A stretch of DNA of 64,000 bases from Acridotheres tristis. Taxonomy: Eukaryota; Chordata; Aves; Passeriformes; Sturnidae. The stretch is taken from contig CM072885.1 of NCBI GenBank assembly GCA_037013685.1, positions 23,431,584 through 23,495,583 on the forward strand, read 5' to 3'. Positions 13,745 to 24,900 of the stretch are shown piece by piece. The position numbers were made by a program, and so were the translations under genes. The notes under the pieces are model-generated. The model worked only from the letters and a program-made list of their open reading frames with translations. It had not been told where the DNA came from and searched no databases. How positions within the stretch are numbered: the stretch's first letter is position 1; each line of letters opens with the position of its first letter.

Positions 13745-13766
13745 ACATTAATACATGTATTAATGT
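13745..13766. repeat. 22-bp perfect palindrome
   Basis: The centre ACATGT is flanked symmetrically by AT-rich arms, and the whole reads identically on both strands. It contains TAAT/ATTA homeodomain-type half-sites. Function unknown. Confidence 0.7.
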
Positions 13767-16700
13767 TTCCCAGCTAGAGACATTCAGATAGCTATTGTTA
13801 AAATACAACACAACACCTTTCTACAAATCTGTATTGACGAGACTTTTTTTAAAATAAAAATGTTTCACTCAAAAAACCCTTACCATGTTCCCCTCCAGGA
13901 GACCTCTGGGAATTTAGTTATGTTTTGGGGACTGTAAAGTCAGAGTTGGAAACTGCTCCATGCTCATGATATTTTTCTAATTTGCAGGTTTAGTTAGAGT
14001 CCATCTTTCCTGGACCTCAAAGGTTCGTTCAATAATCTGTTGGAGGTTTTTGTGTTTTATTGGGGTTTTTAAATTTTTTTTCTGCTTTGGTAAGAATAAA
14101 GCTCTTGATTGTAAGGAAATCTAGAACAAAATATCAGCCAGTCTTGATCTGGCTCAGAAAGCATAAGGCAAATGAAAATAGCCCAAAATATTGCAGCAAA
14201 ACAAACTATAAAGAAAATACCCTTAGAAAGTTTTATAGGTTTCATTTTTTTTAAAGGGTTAGATTTCACGGTACAGAATTCACATGAAATAATTTAATGC
14301 AGTACCTCTTTCAGCTATTTCAATCTGTGTCTGTAGGTTGAATAATGTGATTATTACAAGAAGAAGCATTTATAGTATAAATGCAATTATTGAAAAATGC
14401 TCTTGAGAAGGTTTTAACATATTTAAGTTTGTGGTGCCCTGCTTTGTGATAAAACAATAATTTAATCCAAGATGTACCAAAAGTGGTTGGGAAAATTCCC
14501 ATGGAAGTCAGTCTCCAGTTCAAGATCTTAATCTCCTAATTGTACTTTGACTCCCCTCTTAGCTGAGAAAAATAATTGTAGCTTTGATCCAGATGCCTGC
14601 TTTGTAATCCATTGTTTTGGTGTTTTGGATACACACCACCCATTCCATATTAGGTATTTTGAAGAAAACCTAACAAAATCCAAGTTTATATGATAGTGTC
14701 ATAAACCTGACATCTTTTCCAAATGCCACACCCACTTAATAGAAATGTAATGTGATTTTCTTTGTGTTGTGTGTTCTGCATTCATTGTAATGTGTGTTTA
14801 GAAGCTGAGTGCTGAAATATTAGCTTAGAGCTCTTGAAAAAAATCACTAAATCATATGCTTTTTTAGTATCTGAATCAAATTTTCTTCACATTATTAACA
14901 GCATTACAATTAGATTCCACATAAAAATTTCAGTTTCTCTCTCAGTGATCACTGTCTGTAAACGTTTTTAGTCATTGATGCACGATAAGGAATGTAAGGC
15001 AAATGCTAGCTTTAGCAGAAATATGCTTTTTGAAGCTATATTTAATAGGTGCACTGCAGACTCTAGGCTTTCAATTTCAAGACAAGGCACATTGTTATAT
15101 AGAAATTCATTCTCCCACACTAATGACTTCTGAGGAGAAAAACTAGTCAAAATGGGATCATAATCTGCAGTCTGGTTCTTATTTTATAGTCAGATCACAC
15201 TCCAAATGTGGGATCTACCTATTATCTTGGTTTTGCCAGGTGTTTTTGCCCATGCTGTGGTGGTAGGAGGAAGCACAGGAACTGAGCAGCTCTGCACATC
15301 CACTCACTCCAAAGATGTTGGCGGTGACTTGACATAATAAAAGGAAGAAGGAGACTGGAGGAATAATATATAACCTCATTTCACTTCCCAGAAACACACT
15401 AAAGATGACTGAGAAATTGATTTGTGAGAGTCTGGAAATAACACAAACCAGAGGGTTTGAGAAGTGCCAGAACAGAACTGCCAAGAAAAGAGGGCATTGT
15501 CCTGTCCCTTTTGGCACTGAGGACAGCAGCTGGCTGGGGGTGTAAGCAGCTGTGAGAGGCTTCGGGCACCTCTGCTGGAGCAAAAAGCTTCTGCTCTGTG
15601 GAGGGACCAGGTGTTCCAGACACTCCTTTGGTCATCCCACAGGTGCTTCAGCTACCTCAGGAGGGTCATTGCTGACAGCTTGGCCACAGTGTGACAGCTT
15701 TATGTGGGGTGCTGGGGAGCAGGGGGTGGACAGCTGGCAGCCCCGAGCACTCACATCACTGGTCTGGGGGATGTCAGTGGGGCAGAGCCCCCAGGCTGGA
15801 GCTGGGCTGACGGGGACTGTGAGAAGATGAAGTGGGAGGGAGTGGCCATTACAAAGCAGGGAGAGTCAGGGACTGTGGCCACCAGGCAAGCCTCAAGGAG
15901 CACTCCAGCTACGTGCAGTTTTTGGAGTATTTCTGCTCTGTATCTGAGATAAACACCTTCTCCTCCCAGGGTTACATCTGTTCAGTAAGGAACACTGTGA
16001 CACTGATTTATGTAGGCTAAACTGCTGACAAGTTGTTTGGACAAAGCATTCTTAGTGGGCAGGTCTTCCTTGTGTCACAGGAAAGTGCACGGTAGTCTAA
16101 ATAGGCATAATAATCCTTTCTGTGCTCCTTTCAACCATTATTTATTTGTGTTTCGAGTCTCTGCATAGAGTGGAAGAGCAGTGTCCTGGATCTTGAGCCT
16201 GGGGGCAATGCTGTCAATTAAAAGACTCGGCTTACATTTGTGGAGCTGAACCAAGACCCATGTGCAACACTTGCTGAAAGCAACACCCTTTCAGGCTGAA
16301 ATATATTCAGTATAACAGTTCTAATTTACATTTTTTGCTGTAGTCTGTAGTTCTTCTATATGCAAATATCAGTTAGATGCTTAGTTATTGCGGACTGTAT
16401 TTTCTAAATGTCCTTACACTTAATTTTTGTAGTTCTCTTGTAAAATTAATTTTTTATTCTCTAGTCCCTGCTCACAAAACATCCTGCCAATCATTTTTGT
16501 GAAGCCCTTTTCCCTGATTTCCTTGTTGAAGTGTTCTGTTTTACTCCATTTTCCTTTCAGATTCCGTATGTTCTACACAAGTGTTTTTCAACCTCCAGCT
16601 GTTTGGAGCCCAAAATGATTCTGGTGGAATTATGGTTTCCTGTATATCACATTTAAGTCCACCTGATAATAGGCTTAAAAAAAATTAAAATTATTTACCC

Positions 16701-17487
16701 TTGCAGATCCTATAAAGGCAGTTCAGAGGACACATAAAAACACCGCTGTTTGAAAGCCTTTCTTCTGAATACTTACACTTATTAATCAGAGAAACATCAT
16801 TATTTTCATTATATGCATTATTATTTATTAGCTCCTGTGTTTAGTTTCTCTTAACATTCTCCATAAACTAATTTTCTTAAAATCTATTATCATTTCTATT
16901 GGACTAAGATCTCGAAATATCTTTTCAAATTTCATTTTCTTCCCAGTGCCTCCCTTTTATCTCCAGGCTGGCCATTCATTACAAAGGTGGTGCTTACATT
17001 CAGCGCCCGAGAAAGATGAAGCTTTGTCAGTGTAACAGCCACTTGTTTATTTCCAAACCAGATCCAGCACAGTTCCCATAGAGCCTTCTCTCAGTGCTTT
17101 TCCGAATTTCTTTTCCTTTTCAGGAAATCAATGCCATTTTCATTAACAATGACAGATTGGTCCTCATACCTTTCTTTTTCTTGTTGTTTTTCTCCCCCTT
17201 TGGCCACTCTGGTGAGCCTGCCAAACACTGCTAATTAGATTCTGATGCTCTGAGATGCTCCATACAAATGGACTCAAAGGGATGTCTGTGCATGCTGTAG
17301 GTGCAGATTCAGCCTTCTGCCATACAGTAGAGGGCTGCTTTTATAGCTGCATTGTCTCTAAGGCATAGAACCAATAATTCATTTCATATAGGTCATTAAA
17401 TGCTTCTTAAATTATCTGAAATTTAAATAATTTCCTGTGTAAGATTTGAATTGTATCATTTTCCCTGTCCTTGGATACTTGATTGTT

Positions 17488-17507
17488 AAAAAAAAAAAAA
17501 AAAAAAA
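17488..17507 (+). repeat. A20 homopolymer
   Basis: Twenty consecutive A. No retrocopy or SINE body is recognisable upstream of it on the + strand. Confidence 0.95.
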
Positions 17508-19903
17508 GAAGTGTAATCAGTATTGTAACTTATTATCCTTGGTTTAGGAATCCACTAGTATCACATGTCAGGAATTCAAAGGAATTCACTTTCATGCCCG
17601 TGAAATGCATGTCAGAATGTAGTCAGAAGGAAGCTTGTTTTATGAAGGTATGTGGAATGACATGTAGATGAAATTACTTTAGACTTGTTTGAAATATTCA
17701 TGTGAAGGTGGTGGACAGGGCAAAATGAAGGAGAGATAACAATGCAGGGTGATATGCCAACCTTTAATAAGACCAGGGCAGGCTTTTTGAGCTTGGAGAG
17801 GCAGAAAACATAAGAGCATTTTTGCAGGACTTAAACTAATGTGAGGTGATCACACCAGGGCAGTGGAATTATTTAAAATGGCAGTATCATTGTTTTAGGG
17901 CTATCTGCACTGATAAGTGAGCTCCTAAAGATACCAGAACTGTGATTGAGACCAGAGCTCTGCTGGCACCACTGTACAGTAACTTGAATCCATAGTTTAT
18001 CATAGGCATTCCAGAAAGCCAGATATCTCCATCAAAGGGGGTCCCACTGCCCCTGTTAAGAGATCACCCCTAGGGAATGACCACCTTTGGGTAATACTGC
18101 AGCACCTCCTTCTTTAATGAAAACTTTAGCTAAAGCTTAGATGCTATTTATATTGTAAGATCATCCATCTTGTCTCATCCCCACAGAGTCAGGAATGAGG
18201 CAAAACCAGAGCTCCTGAAAACACGGGAAGGAGCTTGAATATTTTTCAGATCCATCAGTGACCTTAGCAATCCATTATAAATACAGAGGGAGGATCTTGA
18301 CAACAGAATGTAGGTGCTGGATTTTAGGCCTAAGAAAAGATAGAGAAGTGAAAGGTGGGATTTGGATTCACTCAATTAAATATATATGTCTGAATGTATC
18401 CATGTGTGGGCTGCCCAGCCCAGGTGTAGTCAGTGCAAAGAAACGGACAATTGACAACAGAAGTCCCCTAACAACTCGGGACTTTTCAAAAGAAGACTTT
18501 TAAAGAAGTATACTTTTAAAATAAAGACAAATATCATCAAAGAAGCCAGGTTTGATATTGGTTACATTTAGGAGGCAAGAAGAGGGATAAATGGGCACCA
18601 GTCACAGCAAATCAGGGGCATCTTGGTGTTTTCAATTCAGAGTAGCTTGAGGACCTCATAGTCACTGCTGCACAGGGCACCACACCTGCCCTTCACACTG
18701 CGCCTTCTCTTGACGGGTTGCAGAAAAACTAACACATTGCAAAATGCCATATTTCCCCTCTGGGCTGCAGATGTTCAGACATGTGGTGAGGCTGTCCTTG
18801 GCTTGTGAGTGAGATTGTCAACCAAATGGTGTTAAGTGGAGTTACACCAAGGCTTGATTAGCTGTAGGCATTCTGTTGCTTCAGCCAGTTTCCACACCAT
18901 CCTTGACCCAACCACTCATTTTTAGCATTGGTCTCAAAGATGTTTGTTTTCTGATCCATTCCTGTACTCAATAAACATTTCCTTGCACAGTGGCCTAGGT
19001 GCAAAGCTGAGAAAGACAACTAGACTAGAACTTATAAAAGCTCTTGAGACAACATTTTGCTTATCCTTTGAATTTTGGGCTTTTGTTTCCCTTCTGAATT
19101 GTGGAATCTCTCATCATATTTTAAGAAAAGGATGTTGAGGTTAGCTGTATCATGGGAATTACAGCTGGGATACTGGTGTTCTCTCTTTTGACATTCAGTC
19201 CTCGATGAGAGCCACTCACTCTTCTCACCTATTAATATGCACACTTGTTTCTTACCTATTAATATTCACACTTGCTTCTACAGTAGAATTTATTAAAAAT
19301 GTGCATTTTGGAAGTGTTTTTCAAGATAAAAATTGACAGAACTTCAATTACTTTGCTTACTTCTTCCATGTATGCTCTCTAGGCAATGAGAAGTGTTTGT
19401 GCAGGCTGGATTACAATGCATTAGTTGCGTATGCATGCACATATATTTATAAAATTGATATAGGCCATATACTGTATGCATGTATTGTATAACTAGTTAG
19501 TGCTTTCATTTGCAGATCTCAAAGAACTTTGCTGAGCAGAGCTAATAATTTTTACCTATTTCTTAGTCATGGGGAAACCATGGTAGAAAGGGGATGTTGC
19601 ATGTTTAAAACCACATTATCAGGTCAGCAAGAAAGAGAATCTATGTCTTTGATTTCCAATACAGTGCTGCACTGGTGGGCAGTGACATCCATCTTCTTAC
19701 AGGTAACTTCTATTTCAAACAAACATCTCCATTTGGAAATTCTAACTCAATTGTCAACCTTTAAGGAAGTATTTAAAAATAAAAAAAAGTCTGTAAAACG
19801 TGAAAAACAGGTCCTGCTAGTACTTAGAGCAAAAATATCAATTCAAGGCTATTTGCAGGCCACAGTTTGAAGAAACAGTAAATTGGAGTTTAAGACTCCG
19901 AGT

Positions 19904-19918
19904 AAAAAAAAAAAAAAA
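19904..19918 (+). repeat. A15 homopolymer
   Basis: Fifteen consecutive A, 2.5 to 1.2 kb upstream of the promoter region and exon. No adjoining element is recognised. Confidence 0.95.
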
Positions 19919-20050
19919 GGTCTATGACATTGATCCAGGATGAACTCATTCTTCCAGTTCAAATATGTAAAATGCGCCTAATCTGGTGTGTTAACTTTTT
20001 ACTGGCAGGCTTTGTAAGAGATCAGTTACTGTCTGTCTGCACCACTCCAA

Positions 20051-20108
20051 TTTTATGCTGGACAAGTAGCATCTGTCTTTCTGCAGCCAGCATAAAGCCA
20101 GCATAAAA
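20051..20108. repeat. direct plus inverted 11-bp repeat cluster upstream of the CpG island
   Basis: CCAGCATAAAG (20087-20097) is followed immediately by CCAGCATAAAA (20098-20108). The reverse complement of the latter, TTTTATGCTGG, sits at 20051-20061. The outer copies could form an 11-bp stem. It lies about 350 bp before the CpG island. Whether it binds anything is unknown. Confidence 0.7.
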
Positions 20109-20517
20109 CTGACATAATCTATGCATCACGTCCTCCGGTTAATTTGACAGATAAACAATGGTGTGACACCATCTGAGCTGAATCGGTTTTGTCCTGCTGT
20201 CTAATCAGTGGCACTGAGACCCTGTGCTAATGGTGATGGAAGAGCAGCCCTAGCCCAATGCCCCGACCCCGCTGCTATTTTGCGTTCAGGTTGCCTTGAC
20301 CATACCAAAACACACTCATTCCCCGGAGACACGGAACAGAGCAGGTAACTCTGCTGTTTCAGTTTCCCGAAATAGCAGGGGAATACTTGCAGCCGCCCCC
20401 CCGCTCCCGCAGTTTGCTGGGCTGCATCTCCGTATTCACTTAGAGCCGCGCCGCCGCCGCTGCGGCCATGGCTGCAGCAGGCTGAGCAGAACCGAGAGGC
20501 GCTGACACGGCGGCGGA

Positions 20518-20546
20518 GGGTAGGGAGGGGACCGGCAGGGAGGGGG
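20518..20546 (+). promoter_or_regulatory. G-quadruplex-forming motif in the BICD1 promoter
   Basis: Five G-runs of at least three (20518-20520, 20523-20525, 20527-20530, 20538-20540, 20542-20546) are separated by loops of 2, 1, 7 and 1 bases. This satisfies the classic G3+N1-7 rule. It lies on the non-template strand at the upstream side of the CpG island, a common location for promoter quadruplexes. Folding in vivo is inference. Confidence 0.6.
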
Positions 20547-20658
20547 CCCGGACGGGAGCAGCCCCGCAGGCGCAGCGCCGACATCCCGGCGCGCCGGGGC
20601 GGGCTCCGCACTGCTCCGACAGCTCTGCCTCTGCCGCTTCCTCTCCCGCCCGGCGGCA

Positions 20659-20688
20659 ATGCCAGCCCTGAGGCCTCTGTCATCTTAA
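20659..20688 (+). other. short upstream ORF (9 codons) if the leader starts upstream
   Basis: ATG at 20659 opens a 9-codon frame ending in TAA at 20686-20688. It is the last ATG before the BICD1 start at 21141. It could act as a regulatory uORF only if transcription begins upstream of 20659, which cannot be decided from sequence. The -3 base is G, so the context is fair. There is no evidence that it is translated. Confidence 0.3.
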
Positions 20689-20689
20689 A

Positions 20690-21140
20690 GAGCGCAGGGG
20701 AGGGACCGTGTGGAAGGGAGGCGGCGGTGCCGGCGCCGCGGGAGGAGGCGGACGCCAGCAGCAGCATCTCCGCGGGAGCCGCCGCACGAAGGCGCGCTCC
20801 TGGACGCGCCGCTCGCCGCCGCGGTCTCCAGCGCGCCGCCGCCGCCCCAGGCAGCGGGGCTTGCCCGCCCGCTCGCCAGTCCAGCGCCCCCGCCGCCGGG
20901 GCCACCGCAGGGCCGGGGGAGGCGAGCGCGGCCTCGCCGCGTCCGGGCGGCCGGCGGGGGAGGAAGGGGCCGCGGCTGCGGTGGGGCGGACCGCACTCGG
21001 CGGCTGCCGCCGCAGGCGGCCCCGACCCCCATCCCCATCGCCGTGCTCGCCACCGCCGCCCCGGGCCGTGCCGGTGCCGCCCCTGGGCCGCGCCCGCCCC
21101 CCGGCCGCCTGCTCGGCGGCGCGGCAGTGCCGGCGGGGCT
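20690..21140 (+). other. BICD1: probable BICD1 5' leader (5' UTR), extent uncertain
   Basis: These 450 bases before the start codon are extremely GC-rich, contain no ATG in any frame, and lead directly into a strong Kozak start. The frame of the BICD1 start is free of stops back to at least 20727. The ATG is preferred as start because it is the family N-terminus and because the upstream translation is low-complexity Ala/Arg/Pro/Gly. The 5' limit is arbitrary; RNA 5' ends would be needed to set it. Confidence 0.55.
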
Positions 21141-21353
21141 ATGGCTGCGGAGGAGGTGCTGCAGGGCGCAGACCACTACAAGAGCGAGATCGAGCGGCTG
21201 ACCCGGGAGCTCTCCGAGACGACCCACGAGAAGATCCAGGCGGCGGAGTACGGGCTGGTGGTGCTGGAGGAGAAGCTCACCCTCAAGCAGCAGTACGATG
21301 AGCTGGAGGCGGAGTATGACGGCCTCAAGCAGGAGCTGGAGCAGCTGAAGGAG
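21141..21353 (+). CDS. BICD1: BICD1 coding exon 1 (residues 1-71, partial CDS)
   Basis: This exon encodes the N-terminus of Bicaudal D homolog 1. The family consists of cytoplasmic coiled-coil adaptors that link cargo such as Rab6-positive vesicles to dynein-dynactin for minus-end transport. The protein starts MAAEEVLQ, and 71 in-frame codons run to the donor with phase 0. Residues 31-38 include the CC1-box AAEYG (A34, A35, G38; codons 21240-21254), which in this family contacts the dynein light intermediate chain. Residues 12-71 have the heptad-like, Glu/Lys/Leu-rich composition of the first coiled coil. The start is chosen because G at -3 and G at +4 give a strong Kozak context and because this is the family's N-terminus. 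The MAAEEVL opening and the [15 protein letters not shown] segment point to BICD1 rather than BICD2, which begins differently. Later exons, including the Rab6-binding C-terminus, lie beyond the window. Identification is from memory of the family, not from a search. Confidence 0.96.
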
Positions 21354-21359
21354 GTGAGC
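21354..21359 (+). other. BICD1: 5' splice donor of BICD1 exon 1
   Basis: GAG|GTGAGC matches the vertebrate donor consensus. It falls exactly where the recognisable BICD coiled coil stops (…EQLKE). Read-through would add only V-S before a TAG at 21360. The split is between codons (phase 0), so exon 2 should start with a complete codon. Confidence 0.93.
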
Positions 21360-21560
21360 TAGCCCGGGCTTTTGTCTGGCCCTGCCGCCGGGGGCTGCGG
21401 GCAGTGCGGGGCGCCCCACGCATGTCCCTGCCGGGCCCGCGCAGCCCCCGCAGGTGGGCGAGCGGGGATGCGCTGCGCGGGCCCCGGAGCGGCTGCGGGC
21501 TCCGGGGTGGGGAGGAGGGGTTTCCCGGGACCGAGGATCAGCGGGACCATGGAGCTTAAG

Positions 21561-24500
21561 GACGGATTACACGAGATCGCAACCCCCTTGCCCTGTGAAA
21601 TTTCCGCGGGGCCGCCCTTCGGCTTCTGCCGGTGGGAGCCTCAACTTGCGGGAACCGGCGTTTGCGGCAGTGGACGGTCCCCCCGGTCCTTACTGCAGCG
21701 CATCGCCCAAGGCTCTTTTAGAAAGAGCTAAGGAAACAGTAGGATGAGAGCTGGGCCAACACAGTGCATAAGGAGTCGGGATCTCTGTAAACAGCTGTCT
21801 GCAGTGCGTGAGGAGAGAGACAATTCTTTTGAAGTTATTTATAGACCCGCTTTATTCTGACACTGAGGGGAACCGCTGCCATTGGGAGGGAGTGTATACA
21901 ACACTCTCGAGGTCCCTCATCAGTGAAAATTAAACTTCTGCGTCATGCTGAAAGGGTGAAATATTTGATTGGAGGGGTGATTTGGGGTTATCTTTCAAAT
22001 GCGTTTTTGTAACGCTCAAAGTATGAAGTAGGTGGGTGTTACACCTTACCTTTCAGCTCTGCTAAACATGAGTCTGAAAATCATCACCCTTCCTATGTTC
22101 ACCCTTAAGGGAAGTAACTTGAGACTGATAACAGTGCACGTAAATGGGAGCTGTGGAAGGGCTGTGTGTGCACAGTATGCAGCACTCACAGCTCTGCATT
22201 TCATGCTGTTTATATACATCTCAGAATGTAACTGACTAGGTTTTATAAACAGAAGGTAAAGCATCCAGCAGATATCCTCCCAAATTTAGAATGTATCTTT
22301 TTGTTCTACAAAAAAAACCAAAACAAAACAAAAAATCCCCTGTTACATAGAATGCACAGAGATTCTGTTAGAACTAATGACATTTCTGTTACAAACCATG
22401 AATATATTCCATACGGAGGGAATCCACTTTAAAAACTTAGATCATTTATGTTTATATTCTTAAGAATACTAACTGATGCCCTTTTAGAAGCATTTTTAAT
22501 AAAATAAAGGTTTCATTTTACTTGCAGGTAAATGAGTTATGCTACAGACTTGATTCAGTGTCCAGAAGAGTTGAGAACATTATATTTTCAATACGAAGAA
22601 TAAAGCTGTTTTTCAGAAAAACCTATTGATCTCCTTAAACTTGATCTCTGCCTCCCTGCCCCCCTGAGCCTGTGGAGTAGGCTCAGGACTTTTGAAACCA
22701 GTAATCACAGAATAAGGGATAGAGATACATAACTTGGCACTGGCATGAAGGCAGTGCTGTTTGAAATTGCCTGACAGTAATAGAGGAACAGAATTAAAAG
22801 GGGGAAAGTGAAATACAGTTTCTAGGGAAAAATAAAAAGAAGAAGAAAAAGATGGAGGTAAAGCAAAGCTGCAGCTAGCTGTTATCCCACCACAATCATG
22901 TGCAAAAGAAGACTGATGAGAAACCAGGATAGCACACGGGTGCAGATGGCCACAGATACAAGAGATAGTGCAAGGAATTGAGTTGAAATTATGAAACTAG
23001 AGGGATTAGTCAATGCAATTAATTAAAATGAAAGATGGGCACAAGCTCTCTTCCTTGAAGTCGGTGGGATTGCATGCTGTGCAGCCTAGAATATCTCCTG
23101 TGGGGCCATGCTTTCATGCTGTGCCAGCCACAGCATGGATACTGAGGAGATATTCACAGAGAGAGGAACAGGAGAAGTCACGTAGCTTGCCTGATGCCAA
23201 GCGAGAGTGGAGCTTCTTCGGTTTCCAGTCCAGGCGCAGGGTTCTCAATTCCAGAGCTCTCCTTAGCAGCTGGTAGGGCATTTCCGTCCCCCACCTTTTT
23301 CTTGCTTTTAACCTTTATAGCAGAAACCACACTGATTCTTACTGCACGAGCACCCTGAAAAGTAGAATTTTCTCTTAGCCCTTCCTGTTGCTGTAATCTG
23401 TTTTCTACTTCTGTGTTAATACCTCCATTATGACAGTTCACTCAGCTCAAGTCAGACTTGTAATGGTGATACACAAGTAAATGGTGCCTCCGACAGCACC
23501 AGTGAGGCAGAATTCAAGTGGTTCTGGCAAATTGTCCTGTGCAGTGTAGATGTGGGGCTGTAGCGTTCTGTCTGAAAGCTCTTGAGAGGGCAGAGAAGTC
23601 CAAAAACACATTTTTGTTTTAGTAAAGCACCATCCAATATATATGAAGAAGGGTTTTTGTGTCCTTACTCCAGCAGGCCCTTGCAAGAATGTGCTGCCCA
23701 ATGGTAGAACATCAAATGCCAAGACTGACTGAGTAACAGGAATCTGTGCTTTGCTCTTACTTCACTGCAGTTGCATCCTCTTTGAAGCTATATTGGGGTA
23801 TAGAAATTAGGCCTCAGGTTTGTGCTAGAATAAGTAGTTTGTCCATTCCCAAGGAATAGTAGGTCCAGGCCAGGATTATGTTAGGACCTTTCCTCCTGCA
23901 GATTTTCTCTGAACAGATTCCCTTACTGGCTTTGACTTTTTTTGAGGCAAGTCTTATCTTTTAACAATTTTAATATTGATTTCTTATGTTCTGTTGTTAG
24001 GACCTCATTGTATTTATTGCTCAGCTGAAGAGCTGCCTATCTTTAAGTACTCAGCCATGGTTTGGCAGACTGGGATCTGAAGTCTTTTCCCATCCTCCTT
24101 GGCAATTCAAAACTCCAGTGGACTTCAGCAGTCCTTTTCCATATAAATGGCAATACCTCAGCTATACAATAATTTCCATCACTGGAGAGTGAAATTGGAA
24201 CCTAAGGCCATTATAGGATGTTGAAGTAAAAACAAATTACAATATATTACATTAAATATTAATACTTGTGTACAGGATATATGCTATCCACCCTGCAATA
24301 TGAATTGTTTTAATAACCTCTGATGTTTCATCTGCTGTGTTCAGAGGTCTCTGCTTTAGCCCAAGAATTTTGATGTTTTGAGCCATGAGATAAATTTATG
24401 TTGCAAAAGCACTATTATTATTTAAAACTTTATTAATTTTCCTAGGGTTTGAGCTGATGTTTTGGGTTTTTTTCAGTATGAAGATGATGTTTCTCCAGTC

Positions 24501-24833
24501 AATTACATCTCAGTCTAGCAGAATTTTGGATCTTTGGTGAAACACTATAATTTTAGGGCCCCTGTTCAGAATATTACTTTAGCTGTTGTGCCTTTTAACC
24601 TGCAGCCCATAAAAATTCAGAGATTAGGACTTGTTGCTATTAGCTTGTATTGCTGAGTTGGGAGTTTATTTACCATCATATTTTATGCAAAATACCTTCC
24701 AATGGTTTTGTTATATGTGGTCTTACACGTTTACATTGCATTTCCTGTAAGAATAATGTGTGTTGTTAGTTCTAGTTCTTTTAATGGAAGTGTAAAATGG
24801 CTTAAAATGGCTCCATATTGATCTTGCCCATTT
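21561..24833 (+). other. intron 1, first segment, nothing further recognised
   Basis: GC content falls from the CpG island to ordinary AT-rich intron by about 21750. An A/C-rich low-complexity tract is present near 22309-22340. No repeat family or RNA gene is seen. Confidence 0.45.
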
Positions 24834-24900
24834 GCTGTAGCTGTCCCTGCTTTAGCATGGAGTTCCCTTCCAGCCTCAGCCATTCCATGATTCTCTGATC
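24834..24900 (+). repeat. CR1 3' terminus, short sense fragment
   Basis: 'Tgtagctgtccctgctttag', then 'ttcccttccagcctcagcca' and 'ttccatgattctctgat' match the last ~65 bases of a bird CR1, including a degraded terminal ATTCTGTG repeat. Only the 3' tip remains. Confidence 0.75.

Larger units (their letters stand above)
11534..20429. other. 8.9 kb gene-free DNA between the LTR and the BICD1 promoter
   Basis: No gene or confident mobile element. It holds a 22-bp perfect palindrome (13745-13766), A-runs at 17488-17507 and 19904-19918, and a small direct/inverted repeat cluster at 20051-20108. The segment 16900-17220 has the even, repeat-free texture of a conserved non-coding element, but this cannot be shown without an alignment. 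15550-15900 is locally GC-richer with frames of no recognised family. Confidence 0.45.
20430..21560. promoter_or_regulatory. BICD1: CpG-island promoter of BICD1
   Basis: Base composition changes abruptly from AT-rich flanks to very GC-rich, CpG-dense DNA around the exon, then falls back within about 200-300 bp after the donor. No TATA box is evident. GC-box (Sp1-type) motifs are visible at 20596-20603 (GGGGCGGG) and 20982-20989 (TGGGGCGG). This is the usual architecture of a broadly expressed vertebrate housekeeping promoter with dispersed start sites. Boundaries are by eye. The exact transcription start cannot be read from sequence. Long apparent open frames on both strands here are a by-product of GC richness, because stop codons are rare. 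Confidence 0.85.

Noticed and set aside
16576..16625. Resemblance to a hAT/Charlie DNA-transposon terminal repeat (…gtgtttttcaacct)
   Set aside because: Only one end resembles the terminal repeat. No matching inverted end or 8-bp target duplication was found nearby.
20201..21419. Long minus-strand open frames (234 and 244 codons) across the CpG island
   Set aside because: Low-complexity Ala/Pro/Gly/Arg translations from GC-rich DNA with few stops, overlapping the real BICD1 exon on the other strand. No family resemblance.
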